Assembly (NCBI GenBank): GCA_013397455.1
Contig: VYZB01000521.1
Coordinates: 358,350-422,349 of the forward strand
Length of the DNA stretch: 64,000 bases
Origin: Crotophaga sulcirostris
Taxonomy: Eukaryota; Chordata; Aves; Cuculiformes; Crotophagidae
Reading direction: 5' to 3'
Positions 12,701 to 27,700 of the stretch are shown piece after piece; positions within the stretch are counted from its first letter, which is position 1, and each line of letters begins with the position of its first letter. The translations under genes and the position numbers were made by a program. The notes under the pieces were generated by a model, which did no database searches, was not told where the DNA came from, and worked only from the letters and a program-made list of their open reading frames with translations.

Positions 12701-15700
12701 CACATTGAAGAGGCCCATATCATCATCAGAATCCTCACACCAGTGAGAAATCCAAGACGTTTTTGATGTGAGCAGGAAGTCATTATGAGCATTGCTGAAT
12801 TCTTAGTTTTCTATTGCCCAAAACAGCCCTGAAGCACTGCAAAAGTTATTTCACAGCAGTTTACATCTGACCTTCATGGATAATAAAGACTGCATTTTGA
12901 AATTACTTATTTACTTGGTAATAGCTCTGGGAATCTTCTATTGTTTGTTTATTCCCCAAGCCTTTAACGTAACTGTGTGCTCAGATTTGGTTAGGAGGTG
13001 TGAAAATTCCTCAGAGGGCGTTTTGCTGGCTCAGTGAGAACATGAAGAACAGAGGTTGCCTTTGAACGCTCAGAGCCCTGTGCCAGGACTGATGGCTTGG
13101 AGATTCCAGTACTGCTCTCATTCTGCTGCAGGTTGACAAGATAGAGGATGAAACTTTGCTCAGTGCATAGCCTCATACAGTTAAAAAATACTTGCACCTT
13201 TGTGAGGTACAAGAGGACAACTGTTTTTCAATTAATATATTATTTGTTGGTCAAACTCCAGATTGTAACTGTATGCAGTATATAGGCATGTGCTTGTGTG
13301 TGACTTGTTTCTCTAAAATTTTCAAGAAAAAAGTATTCCTCTTAAATTGATGCCATTCACCAAATCCAAAACACATTTAAAATCAATATACTAGTTTGCA
13401 TTCATGCACATTGGCTTGTCCAGATACCGTACGCTGCATTATGAGTAGTACTTACTGAGCATGCATCCCTAATAATATTATTTTTTGTATTTTCCTCTCA
13501 TGCTACCATTCATAAACACAGAACAGACTCTTCACTACAGAGCTAATTCAGACCTTTTAAACTCAAGCCTAAAAGTTCCAGTTGAATGCAGATTTATATA
13601 AATATTTGCGCAGTTTTCCCCACCTTTATGAAAATACAATTGTGAACTCCTGGTCCCACTAAAGTTAATTGGAGTATTGCCTTGGATTTAAATAGAAACA
13701 ATTTATAAATTTAGTTGAAGAACATTTCAAGAGTATGAATTTATTTAAAGAACAGAAACAACTTTACTATTAAAGGCAGAAAAACTGAAATGAAATAAAA
13801 TAAAATAAAATAAAACAAAATACTTGCTGGGTTTTCTTGTGTAGAAACCCTTATTTATTAAAAAAAAAAACAGAGAAATGCAGATCATAATTTTGGCTAC
13901 TGATATGGTTTAAAATATCTTAATTTAATGATTTTTAGAAACAGCTACATATTTAGTGAAACTGGACTTTGTTTTACTACGTAGTGTGTTTTGGTTCAAT
14001 AATAACTAAATCATACTATTGCTAATGTACATCATGACATATTAGTTACTTATTTCCCATAAATATTTCAATTAAATTATATGCTGGGGAGAGAATATCT
14101 AAGAACAGGTTATGAGGGGAGAGGAAAGAAGCTGGTAGGCATGGGTGGTGAAAAAAAAGCCAAAAATCAAACAATGAAAGTATCAGAATTGGATGAAAAT
14201 GGAAGTAACTATCTGACTGGAAATTCGGAAGTACTGTACAGAGCTTGCAATGCAAACAGATTCCATTTTATCACTTTAGGAAGAAGAACGTTGAAGCTTG
14301 AAAAATATGAAACAGTCTTGTTAAAATGCCAAATAGAATTCATATTTATGTCACAAATTTACTGTAGAGATAATGTGAAAGAACATAAACTGACAGAGGA
14401 AGAGAGAAATATAAAAGTAATAATTAAAGTCTTTGTGTCAACATTTCCTTGATTTTTTTTCAGCTTACTATAACATTCCATTTCTACTTTTGTCATTTCC
14501 CTAATCCCTTCCTTTCCATTTTAAACAAAGAAAGAGCTAGACAATCAGAGATAATAAACAGATCTTGCAGTTAATTAAAAATCTGTTTCAGTGCACTGTA
14601 AAAGATGTCATTAAATAATTTAACATCTTTCAATAGTCACACGAATTTTAAAGACATAAAATTTACTTTGTTCCTGCTGTTGTTTTTTTAATTTAGCATT
14701 AACTTTTTAACATAGTGAAAAAAATGTAAATCAATGGTATATTGCCATAATCATTATTCAGCCACTCTTCTCCCCCCACCAGCTCAATGTAAGTAAGGAA
14801 TTAAAGGGCAAAGTAGTGTTATCAAACCTCCTCAAACACAGGACTGCCCATAACTAACTATTACATTCTGGAATCATTATACTATTATACTACCATCTAC
14901 CACCTCAAACATAAATGACATTGCCTGCTCAAATGCAAGTTTGTAATTTTTTACATCCATTTTCAAATGCCTACTTACAAATAAACACAAAGTACAATGT
15001 ATTATAAAAAAGGCCTAGAACGCAGATATTTCACTGCTCAAAAGACTATGAATAGATTTGTTTTCTTGCTAATTGAAATGACAATAAATAGCTGTGAAAT
15101 TTTTCAGGTTTATAGCAGAGCTGGAAAAGCTCTCCTTGGGAGGACAAAAATATAAAAGAAATTTGGAAAATGAGATCAGAAATGGCAGGTTGAAAACAGT
15201 TCTTTACTATATCCAGGTGCATAGATGATGTCACTGAAAAAAAAAGGGAAGAGGAATGAGTGCAAATATTTGTTTTCCTTGAGAAAAGAGAAAATTAAAA
15301 ACACACAACCGCAGCAGGGAAGTGCTTCAGACCGATAAGTAAATAAAATATGTTCAAGATTTAAATGTTAAAACAAGAATTGTCTCTCTGAAAATTTTAA
15401 AACTGCTCTAATTAGAGATATGCAAAACCACAATAATCGCTACTAGAAAAATGCCAGAATAATTAAAATGGGGAAAAGAACTTATAAAATATTTTCAGAA
15501 GGTGTTAAAAAAAGGGTTTCTAACTTACAAATCTGTCAAGACTCATGAGAAGTTATAGCATGCAATGCTGTTACTCAATTTTGAAGTAAATACATCTCAA
15601 ACTGTCTGTTATGGCTAAAGACAGAAGGTAAAGTGCTAAAAATCATCTTTAAAAAGAGTAGGGAAAAAATTTTTAAAAGCTGTTTGTCTGCGTTATAGGT

Positions 15701-18700
15701 GAAAAATCAAGCAAATTAGGTGTGGCCTTAGAGACTGCAATGGGGATGTATGCCTACAAAACTGAATACTGTAATCAGACCTTGAGTTTATAAAAATCAA
15801 CTTCACGTGTGAATATGTGCTGATGTTGGGCCTGAACTGCTGTGTCCTAATGCCTTAACTTGGTTTTCAACTGAACTTCTGCATTTCTCACATCTTACCC
15901 TCTCCTCTGCTGCTGAAGAAAAGGTCTGTCGCCCTAAATGTATTATGATTGCAGTTCTGTGAGCAGGAGGACTGTATGGATTTCACATGGATTTATGACT
16001 TCACGTTCATGCCCATGTGATATCTTTTAAGTCTAATAGTGACTGAAACCACTCTGTAGTCTTACCTGCAGTAAAGGTATTAACAGGGGCTCTTTCCCCA
16101 ACCTGTTTCTGTTAAGCTTATAGGAACTTAGTACCACTGAGAGAGCCATGACTTAGAAAAACTTGACTGAAATGGGCTAACGGATTCAAAAGTTATTAAG
16201 AAGAATAAACAGACAGAATGAATAAATAGTATCATTTCTTCAGCAGAACACAATATAAAAAACAATATAAGGCTTGAAACTAGGGATATTATGTCAGTGG
16301 AAAATTTGAAGTAATTTATAACTTCTAGTACAGCATTCTCACTTGCAAAGGTAGGAACTTTACCAGTTATAGTCTACCAAAAAACATACAGAATTCTCAT
16401 AGAAATTAAAATAGTAAGCTTTTGAAATCTATCTTTATTTAAATAGCAGTGTGATAAACACAGAAAGACAATTCAGAACATAAAAACTTTTTTTTTATTA
16501 AGTATTGACTGATCATAATGTTGTTTGTATTTTAAAACTAATTTGGTCAAATTTTTAGAAATAATATCTATATTTAACTTATGGATATTTCAACTGTATT
16601 TTAATTATGCAACACGAACAGTCAACTTTTGTTTTTAAAGTGCAAGGAAATATCATAGTTAATTCAGCCAAGTTTTAGCTAAAAAATGGCTGTGGATTTC
16701 ATAAAACCATTTCATTTTCTATTACTGACTTCTCTAAGTGAAATTATTTCACCTTAAGACATTGCTATTTCAAAAGGCATCTTTCAAGAACTGCCCTTGC
16801 TGAGTTTGAACAGGCCACTAGGTAAGACCAACCAAAATAACGTCACAATGTTTGAGAATTAATGCAATTACAATTTCTTGTACAGCGATCACTGTCAGAC
16901 TAATTTCAACTTCAATAAATACTGAGGACGCAACCAAGCAAGCCATAACATTCTGCATTTTAGACTATGTTAACTAAAACAGTAACGTGAACAACTTCAG
17001 GGGATTTCTTCGAGAGTTTTCCTTGATTTATTCATTATTCATAAATGCTACCTTTCCTTCTCTTCATTTCCTCTCTAGTTGATTAAAATGATGAGGGGTT
17101 TAGATGCAATGGTTCCAAGAAGCGTGTGAAAGAGAAAGTGCAAGATGCATGACTGGGAAATAATGCAGTCAAGTATCTCCTGAAAAGCACTCACAATACA
17201 GATACACCTGTGGAAGCTGTATACATGAGGAGATAATTCATTACTTCAGAAATGTGCTGGAAGCTTGTATTAACCTATACCTTCTTGTACTATTCATGAG
17301 ATTTCAGAAAACAGATCAAATATTATTTTCTTAAAGAACTTGATTTTGCAAAAGCACTTTCAAGTTGTACTTGTTCTTACCTGTAGTAAAGCTGCAAATA
17401 AATATACTGCTATGAAGATAGGAGTTAAGGAAGTGTGGCCGCTTTTCATTAAGTGGATAGTATACAAGAAAATCAGGTGCCCAGGAATCACCAAAAGAAG
17501 TAGAACTTGGGCTGATTTGTTATTAACTCCTACAATAAAAAAAAAAAATAATTCAGTTATACTTTTCAATTACTGTATCAGATTTTTATTAATTGTGATA
17601 TAATAAGCGCTTTTGGAATTCCGTGGAATTGATTATTGCAGAACAGTAGGCACGATTTTCTGCTAAAAGACTCCTTGAGGATTTCCATGAGAGTGGGGGT
17701 GGAAACCACCTCTAGTGCCTGTCAGAAAAGTTAAGCAGGGCCCTTCCAGAAGAGGTTGCAAGATGCCTGCTTTCATTCTGCGCTCATATATTACCATCTA
17801 CATTTGGGGAGTTGCAGCAACCTCCTGAAGCCTTCCTAGGAAAGAGGATGTTTTGGACACCATTTTCAAGACAACCTCAAAAGTACTTTATATTCCTAAA
17901 AAGCAATCCCACATCTGCCATTTTCTCATCTGTTCCAATTAATTTCATATTTATAGAAGTGTGATACATGCTGTTGACATATCACATTTCACCAAGGTTA
18001 CTGCATTATTAGGACAGGGGGCAATACAGGGAAGGAATAAGTTGTGAAGCAAGAATCCAGAAAGAAAATGGCAAATGGGAAATAGAAAACAGGGACTTGT
18101 CCTAGTAATAATGTTAAATAAGAAGTTCGGTCCTAGCAGGAGATGGGTTTGAACTTCTGGAGGTAAATGACAAAGGTTATGAGCAGCTAAACAAACTAAG
18201 AAAAGATGAAGGCTGAAATCCCTGTAGGTGGGTATATTCAGTCCCTATCTTTGACCCTTGCCATGGTTACACCTTTCTCTGTGTTCTGTGTGCACCACCT
18301 CCTGCAGGGAGTCCCTTGTGATTTTCACAGGCAAAGGCAAAGGAAATCACCAGGACTTTGAATTGCATACAAGTTCAGCTTGTTGCTATTTCTCACTGGT
18401 ACAGTCTGGCATACAGAGGGAAAAAAGAGGAGACATGAGACAGTAGTCTTCACAATGAACTAATACATACCTGTACCATAATAGGTTCTACATGGGTAAT
18501 AGCAACCCTTGGCTTCTTCTGGCAGTTCTCCAGGAATGCTGTGTAAATGGAGGTAGGTAGAAATTCTGCTAGCTTGAATAGCTACTAGATTACCACCAAT
18601 ACCTGAAATACAAAAGGGAGAAAGTGGTAAATTTTCAACTATTTTTTTTCCTCCAGTAGTCAAAAGTTTTGCAATTTACCAGCTTCCTCTGTGTTTACCA

Positions 18701-21700
18701 CAGTCTCCTACATATAACTGTAGAATGTATATTAGTAGTAGACAGGCTAGCACCAAGCACTAAAATAAGTCAAAAAACTTGGGATACAATTTGGTGCATC
18801 ACTGGATATTTCCAATATCCATATTGGAAATCTGGATATTTGGAAATCAGTTTTAATTCACGATAATTGCAAAAGATTCCTACAAAAGATTCAACATGAT
18901 GCTTCCTCATTGGTGAAAATCCCTTTCATTGCTCTCTTTTCTTTTCTGTGTCACTGCTGCATCACCTTCTTAGGTCAGTGTTGCTACAAGTATAAACAAC
19001 GCAAAGTAGATGCACTAACTACCACAAGCGTCAATGCAGATTTCACTCACAGAACCATAGGGCTGGAAAAGACTTCAAGAGCTAATCTATCCATTCCCCT
19101 TTGCCACAGAGCAGGATTAACTACAATCTCCTGCCATTCATAATTCAGGTTGAAAAGACAGGACAAGTGTGTGAATAACTGATTTTTTAAAGAATAGTGG
19201 TGATGGAGATTCTACCTTCTCTGTGACAGTTGTTGATATATTTCCTATTGGAAAAAAAGATTTCTATGAAACAATTTCTACGGAACAAACCACCCGAGAA
19301 TGAGAAGGGAAGTGGTTGACATTGTTACAAGGCCAGTGTCTGTAACCTTTGAAAAACCATAAAGATGAGGGGATATCCCTGATGACTGGAAGATGGCAAA
19401 TGTCATACCCAAACTCAGCAAAGCATTTTGACACTTTCCCACAGCTTTCTCTTAGAGAAACTGGTAAATTACAGACAGGATGAGTAGTTTATGAGATGAG
19501 TAGGAAATTGGCTAACAGGTTGTACTCAGAGGGTGTTGACCAATGGTTTTCACTTGAGCTGGCAGTGATCACAAGTGGGGTCTTTCAGGGATTGATACTG
19601 GGCCGCACACTGTTCAACATCTTCGGAAATGACCTGGATGATGAGATTGAAAGCACGCTCACCAAGTTTGCTGATGACACTAAACTGGGTGGTGAGGTGG
19701 GCACATCAGAAAGGAGAGATATGGAGAGACCTGGACAGGCTGGAAGTGTGAGCTAGCAACAACAGTATGAAGTGTAACAAAGACAGGTGAAAAGTCCTGC
19801 ACCTGGGACAACATAACGAAAAAGCCCAGTACAGGCTAGGATCTATGTGGCCCGGGAATAGTCTTGCTGAAAGGGACCTGGGGGTTCTGGTGGATGAGAT
19901 GAACATGAGATAGCAGTGTGCTGCTTGAGCAACAAAGGCAAATCGGATCCTGGGCTGCATCCATCTAAACTTGCAGAGACAGAGACATGATTATCCCACT
20001 CTACTCAGTGTTTGTCAGGCCCCACAATTCAAGAAAGACATAGATTCAGGAAGGTCAAAAGGAGGGCCACAAAGGTGACTGAAGAACTAGAGAACCTGCC
20101 CTATAAAGAAAGACTGAAGGAGCTAGGTAGGGTTTTTATCCCTGGATAAGAAGACAAGGCTCAGGAGAGGACTCATCACAGTTTTCCCATACTGAAAGGG
20201 TGGCAACAAAGAGGACAGAGGCTTTCTTTTCACATGGTGACAGAGGGACAGGACAAGAGGCAATGGGTACAAGTTGCATCAGAAGACATTTCACCTTAAT
20301 ATAAGAAGTAAATTTTTTACAGTGAGAACAATCATTCACTGGAACAACCACCCCAGGGACATGGTGGAGTCCCCATCACTGGATGTTTTCGAGACATGAC
20401 TAGACAGGGTGCTAGATCATCTTATCTAGGTTCCTTTTCACACAAAATGTTGGACCAGATGATCTTCTGAGGTGTCTTACAACCTAGGCTGTTCTATGAA
20501 TTTTTATGTCAGTGAATAGAAAACTAAACCAATGTATTATATCCACACTACAGAATGCAGTGGCACTACCATAAAATTCACCTACTGTTATTAGGCAAGT
20601 AGACAGCTCTAGGGTATATCAAGCATGTGCTTTTTTCCCCAGATGTTTTGCATAGCAATGGATTGCTTTGAGAAGATATGATTAGGCAGAAGAAATGCAG
20701 ATCTTCCCTTCACTTTGGAAGGAAAAAGTCCTTGTTTATTGTAGCTGAATGGATTTGTTTATCTGATGCTTAGGGCTTTGTCTGGCTGCAGAACAAATAT
20801 CTGCAGTCACCAGAAGATGTTACTTGCCAAATCCTTTTGAGGACTACGGAGTGGTTAGGACAGTGTAGTACAGAGAACTCAAAAGATTTCCTGTCTCACT
20901 ACTGCTTAAGGACAATTAATGGCAGAGCCTAACAAGGGAGTAGGACTTCTAAGCATAAGACTTCAAATGTAAACCAGGAAACAAGGTACAAAAAACCACA
21001 GAGCTGGCAGAAAGGACTGTTTATGAATCTTAGCTGCATCTCCCTAATCAGGAGATGCAAGGACAAAATGTGAACTATCAAAAGACTGAGTCAGTCTTTA
21101 CAAAGAAAAAAAAATAACAGTAGCTTTTTTTCAGACAAACTACAGAACCAGAAGTAAGAGGGATTTATGTAGACTCCAAAAGGGGTTTAAATTGATTTAA
21201 ACACACCTAACTAGGGTCCAAAGTCTGCCTTTTGATTGAGAACAATAATTTTGAGACTTCTAAAAAATTAGAAAAAGGTATGGAAAGAGAGGCAGAAATA
21301 AAACTAAGGATCAGTGCACTACATTTGGATGGGGATCAGATAATTTCTGTAACTGAATTACGAAAAAGCTGTTAAATGTAAAACTGCTTCATAATATGGC
21401 TACAAAGCTGGGTATGGTGCCATATGACTAGAAAATATGAAGCAGTTTCTGCTTAAAAAAAGGGGATAAAAGCAATCTGAGTAATTACAAGCAGGTTAAC
21501 AACTGCAATAACTGAGATATTCAAAACAATATTAAAAGAAAAACATAGTAAACTCTTCTCTCGCTATCCATATCTATAATAGCACTAGGAGAACAAATAG
21601 AAGTAAATAGGGCTTTTTTTTCAAGGTATGCTTTGAGGTTTGTAGCGATGCAACCATAAACCACATTAGCACAAACACCCCCAGATTTCAAATATTTCCT

Positions 21701-24700
21701 AGAATGTATGCAATTTCCTTTCGTGACTGATAATTATCTGATTCAACAATTCAGACAATCAGAAATATGATAGATGATCTGGACCTCTTTCCCTAATTAA
21801 TAACAGGGAAACTGAGAGAGAGAAAATAATTAAGGAAAATGGAAATTTGAAATGGCAATAAGAAACTGTCTGGAAAACTTAGACATGGACAAGTCTATGA
21901 AAGAAGGTATGAGACTGGTTGTCAGTCCTTTGATTGGTAGCAATTAATCAAAAATCTTTTTACTTTTATAACCATTGCTTAGAGAAAGATTGCGCTGAGC
22001 TGCATTGTGCAATGCAGATAACAAGAAAAATTATTGCAAAGTATTAAAAGTGATTCTAAAACAAACTGGCCAGCCATGGGACACTGATACAAGGAGGTAA
22101 TATCTGTTGTGCAAAGGAAGCTAACACACTAACCAAAACAGTCAGTGCAGAGTGCTATTTTAAAAGCCATAACATTCTCTTTTCTATTTTAATTGGAGCT
22201 AAGTTGAATGTACACAATCTTTCTTAGCTAACTGGAAATGCAATATTCTTATGTTAAGAAAAATTATTTAAAATTTTATTTGGTTTGAGTCTCAATAATG
22301 TAATATCAGTGCTAAATTTTAACTCATAGAAGATACACAGGTGTACTGAAGTGTAAAAAGCTTCTAGAATCCATACATCCTGCTCTGGTTCAACCAGTCA
22401 ACAGTGCACGGTGATGGATAACAGCAGTCACCCTGTCCTTCAGTTCTGTCCATTTATCTACTAATTCTTCTAATTATTTTTGAACCTTTGGGCCAATTTC
22501 AACCATGTCTGACACAAGGACAGAGATACTAACTACCTCCAAGTATGGTCAAATAAGCTAACAAAAAGCAAACAGTGGCTAGGTAAATAAAAATATTCAA
22601 ACCTATGCCCTCAGTGAGATAGAGGCAGTAATATGAGCTGTATATTTAACAGCATAAGCATGTTAGCTGTCCAGTCTGCAACTAGCTTGGAGCTAGGCAT
22701 GATGCCTCTTGCTCAGCCAGTAGTTTAGTGACACAGAAGAGGAACAGTGATGTAGAAAGCAGAGGGAGGAAGAAGGGAGAGAATGTTGTGAGCAGTGGGT
22801 ACTGCAGGGACACGAGGCCATAGGCAACACTGGGGGTTGAAAGGGCTATCTGGTGCTCTAAAAACTCAGGGTACAAATCAGCACAGAATCAGGGTTCACT
22901 ATTCTGCTGGTCGTAGAATGACTTGTATAAAGCTGTGCTTGCCTTGAATGAATCACTTCAGTATGTACAGAGATATTCAGTTTGTTTTGTAATAGTAGTC
23001 ACTTCGCATGTGAAGTTATCTCGGCAGCATCAGATTAATCAGATCCTTGCAAGAAGCAAAAAACAGACAAAACTGTGTAGGTTGACAATATGTCAATACA
23101 CAAAATTGATAGCTTCCCGGCATCTTCTGAATACATAAAATAGTTACGTGCTCAGTAGCTGCTCATATTATGAAAATCTCTGTAGACATATGAAGATTGT
23201 TTCCGTGAACATTTATATCAGAAAATTTTGTTCCTGAAAAGCAGTATGGCAGTCATCATAGCAAATACTTTATGAAGAAGACTTTGTTAGCTTCTTTTCA
23301 TTCTCATGAGAACTACAACACAGAGGAAAATAATTTCTTCCAAAAGTAAAATCCTGCAACTGTTACGGCATTCCTCTCAGAACAGCAGATGTGTTTAACT
23401 TCCATGTGAGAGTGCTATTTTGTCAATAAACAGACATTGTCTTGGTGAAGTGTGAAGGGTGTCACGCTGACTAAGAACATTAAAAGAAAATTGAAACACT
23501 TATCATTTTATCAAGCCAGTTAAGGGCTAAGCAAGAGTAAATACTTCTTCAGAAAATTGCAATCACGTTCTTTTTTGTCTAACAAGCACAGAAAACCATA
23601 TTCAAAGTAGCCCAAAACCATGTCATGTATTTGCGAATAGGCCTACAGGCATGATTCTATTAATCATTATCTGGAAAAAGAGCTTTTTCTAATAATAGAA
23701 GTAGCCGTGCTATTCTGAAATCCACATGAAAAGTATTTTACATCATCGTATCTTAAAGAATATTCCAAACCAAATCTGTGCCTTGTAATCCTCATCACAG
23801 GTGAAAACCCAGAAGTTAAGGGAAGTGGGATAGGTGTTTCTGACACAGACCAGTATGATACCATTTAATGCTCTGGGTAACACACTGCAGTGTTTTTTAC
23901 CTCAGATCTTATACTACATGTTTCAACAAACAGGGTAACATTTTCCAAGGAAAACTGGGAGGAGTGGCTGATAAACCAGAGGGCTGTATGGCAATTCAGA
24001 GGGTACAGGATAGACTGGAGAATTGAGTTGAGAAGAATCTCATGAAGTTGAAAAAGAGGAAACTCAAAGTCCATCATCTGGGTAGGAATAACCACATGCA
24101 CCAGTACGGGCTGGGAATTGGCCATCTGGAAAGCAACTCTGCAGAGAAGGACCCAGGGTCCTGGAGGACAAGAAATTAACCATGAACCTATGTGAACCTA
24201 CAACCCACCTTCATGGCCAAGAAGGTCAACAGCACTCTAGGCTACATTAGAAAAAGCATCACCAAGCCAAGAGACGTGATGCTTCCTCTATACTCTGCAC
24301 AGGAGTACCATGTACTCCGCCACATCTGGAGTACCATGTCCATTTCTGAGCATTTTGGCACAAGAAATGGACTTACTGGAGCAAGTCCAATACAGGGCCA
24401 CAAGGACTGTAGCATCTTTTATATGAGGAGAGGCTGAGTGCTGTGACTGTTCAGTCTGGAGAAGAGAAGGCTCAGAGAGATCATATCAATGTAGATAAAT
24501 ACCTGAGGGAAGGGATCAAGGCAAAAAAGCCAGGTTCCTCTCAGTAGTAAAAACTGATAAGACAAGAGGCAACGAAAAAAAAAGAAACACAACTGAATAC
24601 AAAAATCATCCTTTTTTTTACGGTGAAGGTGGTCAACACTAGAACAGGTTGCCTAGAGAGACTGTGCAGTCTCCATCTGTGGAGATATTCAAAACCCTAC

Positions 24701-27700
24701 TGGACACAGTACTGGACAACCTGCTCTAGTGGACCCTGATTGATCAGGGGGTTGGACTGGATCTCAAAGGTCTCTTCTAACCTAAATGATTCCATGACTT
24801 TATTAAAAAGCAAACAAAGCCACCTCTTTCTCCCAACTTTATTTCAGCTATGTTTCAAATGAGCAGAGCAAACACTACTTACTTATTGGTTTTGATAAAC
24901 AGAAGTATCCACCTAATCTTAGAAAAAGGACTCTAAATTTTGAACCTTGAGCAGACAAGGTACTTGTCTTCCTATGATTTTCCAAAATAGTTCATTGTCT
25001 TTCAGACACGATTTCAAGCCACTTGCTCAGGGTTTTAGTCAGAAGGCCAGGCACCCAGAACCAAGATGTTCCAAAGCCAAAGTTCACAGCAGATGTTGAC
25101 CTCTAACCTATCTGTAAATACTCCATGGGTAGAATTGGTATAAATTATTATGCAGTCGAATAATACAACTACTATTCTTCCTCTTAGACCTCTAATTCAG
25201 TGCCATGAAGTATTGCCTAACTAAACATCACTTTGATAATTTGCTTTATCCTTAGCATACAATGAATACCTCAGTCTTATTTAACATGCACTATTCAAAG
25301 CTTGGACTGAATAGAGACTTATTAGTTTCCTTTCTGCTTTTCAATGGTGCTTGTCACTATAAGTGCTTTACAAATGTTACTGCATTTATTTTTAAAACAT
25401 ACCTGTGAAGCAGTATTTTTGTACTCTCTGCAAAGAGTATTTTTCAGTTTTGGATGCCCATTGTAAAATATTTAAGTCTTTTTTTTTCCCAAAATGCTTT
25501 AGTATTTAAAGACATCTCAATTAAGTCATTTGTACCAATAAATGCTTAGTATTTCTGTGGGTCACATCAGAATCTCTAATCAGGAATTCCAGAAAAAGAG
25601 AATTAAGTTGTGACTGATTAATTAAAAAGCTGGTTTAAGGTACTAGTTTAGCATCATGGGAGAGCTGTGTGATAGGTAAAAGCAATTTTCCCAAGCTGTA
25701 TTCAACTACCTTATTTATAAAGTCACTTCCTCTCCTGTAGGCCCCCATCTCATTTTTCCTTTTTCTCTTTTTCTTAAATATACCTAAATAAATCAAGGTT
25801 CCTGAAGAACAATGCCTCCTATGAAAGCACTGAGAATACAAAATAAAGCATATATACTCAGCTTTAATAACCAGTGTTGTAACTGTTCATGAGACTATAA
25901 AGAACAGTTGCATGATGAGGCAGGTAATAATTGTGTAGATATGGTAAACTATATGCTTATCAGTTTATTGAGATTGAAGATTTTTAGCAATCCAGATCTA
26001 TGCTATAGAGAGAGATTACTCAGTGGCAGAATACCATGTTGTACCCAAGCATCTATAAAATAGCTTTTGCAAAGGGACAAAAATCAGTTAATACCTACAT
26101 AAGGGAAGAATTAGGCCAACATAATTCCCAAATTTCTTTTCCTTGTACATCTATCAAGAGAAGACAGGAATAGTCTCATTTTTGTGCACTCCTGTGTACA
26201 ATCCATAGTTCAAAATAGTCAGATGTGCTAGTTAGTCTTTCTGAAGTTCAACAACAACTTGTTCTTTGATGCAATTAGCATTACAAAAATGAAATGAAAA
26301 GAAAGGAAAAGAATCTCAGTTATAATATTGACCAAAAACTCTAAATTTTTCTAATAATTATCTTTTGGAAAATCAAAGATCAATTCTTGCCTTGACCACT
26401 AAGTTTGATTACTATCTTAAAAAAAGTTTTGTTTTGTGCAAGTGAAATACTTAGAATATAAGCCTGGCTTAACTAGATAATTTTTAATGTCGATTTTTTA
26501 TCCATACTTCTTATGGCTTCCTTTGTACTTTGTAGTGTTTCTTTTAATACTTAAAAATGTTTGGGGAGAAACAGTTGGAAATTATTCATTTTTCCTCTAG
26601 CAGTGTTTTTTAAGAGAAGTCTTTGAGGTAACATTATATATGCAAACTATTACATTTTAAAATGGAGTAGTTTATGTTTCATTTGGCTTACAAATAATTT
26701 CTTTCCTATGCCAAATTAAAGTTTGTTCTGTGTTTATAAAAAACTTGACATATTATGAATATAATTTTGACATGAAAACTAATAATTATTGAAATCTTGT
26801 AAAAAATTTACAAGTAAGATGTAAAACAATGAACACGTTTCTAATAGCTTAGAATATATAGATTTACATGTACAGAGCAGCAACTAAAAAGCAGTAAAAA
26901 TATCACCCAATAAAGCATCAGAATTAAATATCCAGAATCAAAATCCTCCTCCTTTTTCATGTGAAAAGAAAGGCTGTATTATAAGTTTCTTATACTGTAT
27001 AGGTGTATCCTGAGGCTATCCCATTCTTTCCAATTCAGGACACAGAAATAGTAATTTACTACCCAGCCAAACTGCTCTACTACCATACAGGTACACTAAT
27101 CCTTTTCCTTGTAATTTACAGAGGCAAATTTCAGATGTTAAACTTTCTGAGACAATGGTTATCACCTAATCAAAGCACTTCTTTGTTGCGTGAAAGCTGA
27201 GAGTACATCTACGCTATAAGAGATTAAAATATTCAAAGTTATTAAAAATACATTTTCTTTTTTGAGGAGGAATGGTTTCTTGGTATTTTCTTTCCAAATT
27301 CTCCAAAGCACACAATTTACAGCAAAAGCTCTCTGAAAAAAACTGAAAGTTTGTCAGCCAGCTTATGCTACTAATAGATAAGAAAGGTATGGTTTGGGGA
27401 TTACACTATGTAGGCTTAACCTTCATCTCCCAGAAAACAGACATGTAGTGGGTTTTGTGTTAGATTTTCTCATATTCCTTGGTTTACATTTATTACCTCC
27501 AGATATCAAATAATCTCACAACAAAGGCTAAGAAATACTACAATAGTTTTATATTACCCTTAAAGAGTATTACTTCAAACCATCTATAAAGGTGATTTTT
27601 TTCCTACATAATGCATGCAAAGAATTTCTGGTGTTTTCAGAATTAATTTGCAAACCCTCGATTCTACCAAATGCATAAAAATGAGGTAAGGACTACCAAC

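Larger units (their letters stand above)
6730..17380 (-). other. SLC41A2: Intron between coding exons 9 and 10 (10.65 kb)
   Basis: GT-AG intron. It contains a CR1 fragment close to its 3' end (6851-7340), an A-rich tract at about 8478-8505, a purine-rich tract at 10325-10400 and an AAATA-type simple repeat at 13791-13821. I see no gene or further recognisable element in the rest; the 123-codon open frame at 14081-14452 has no recognisable features. Confidence 0.85.

Noticed and set aside
14081..14452. 123-codon plus-strand open frame
   Set aside because: Low-complexity Lys/Glu-rich translation in AT-rich intron, no recognisable motif, no splice-site or conservation support.
21998..22020. Small perfect palindrome CTGCATTGTGCAATGCAG
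   Set aside because: Short, isolated and expected by chance at this scale; no element around it.
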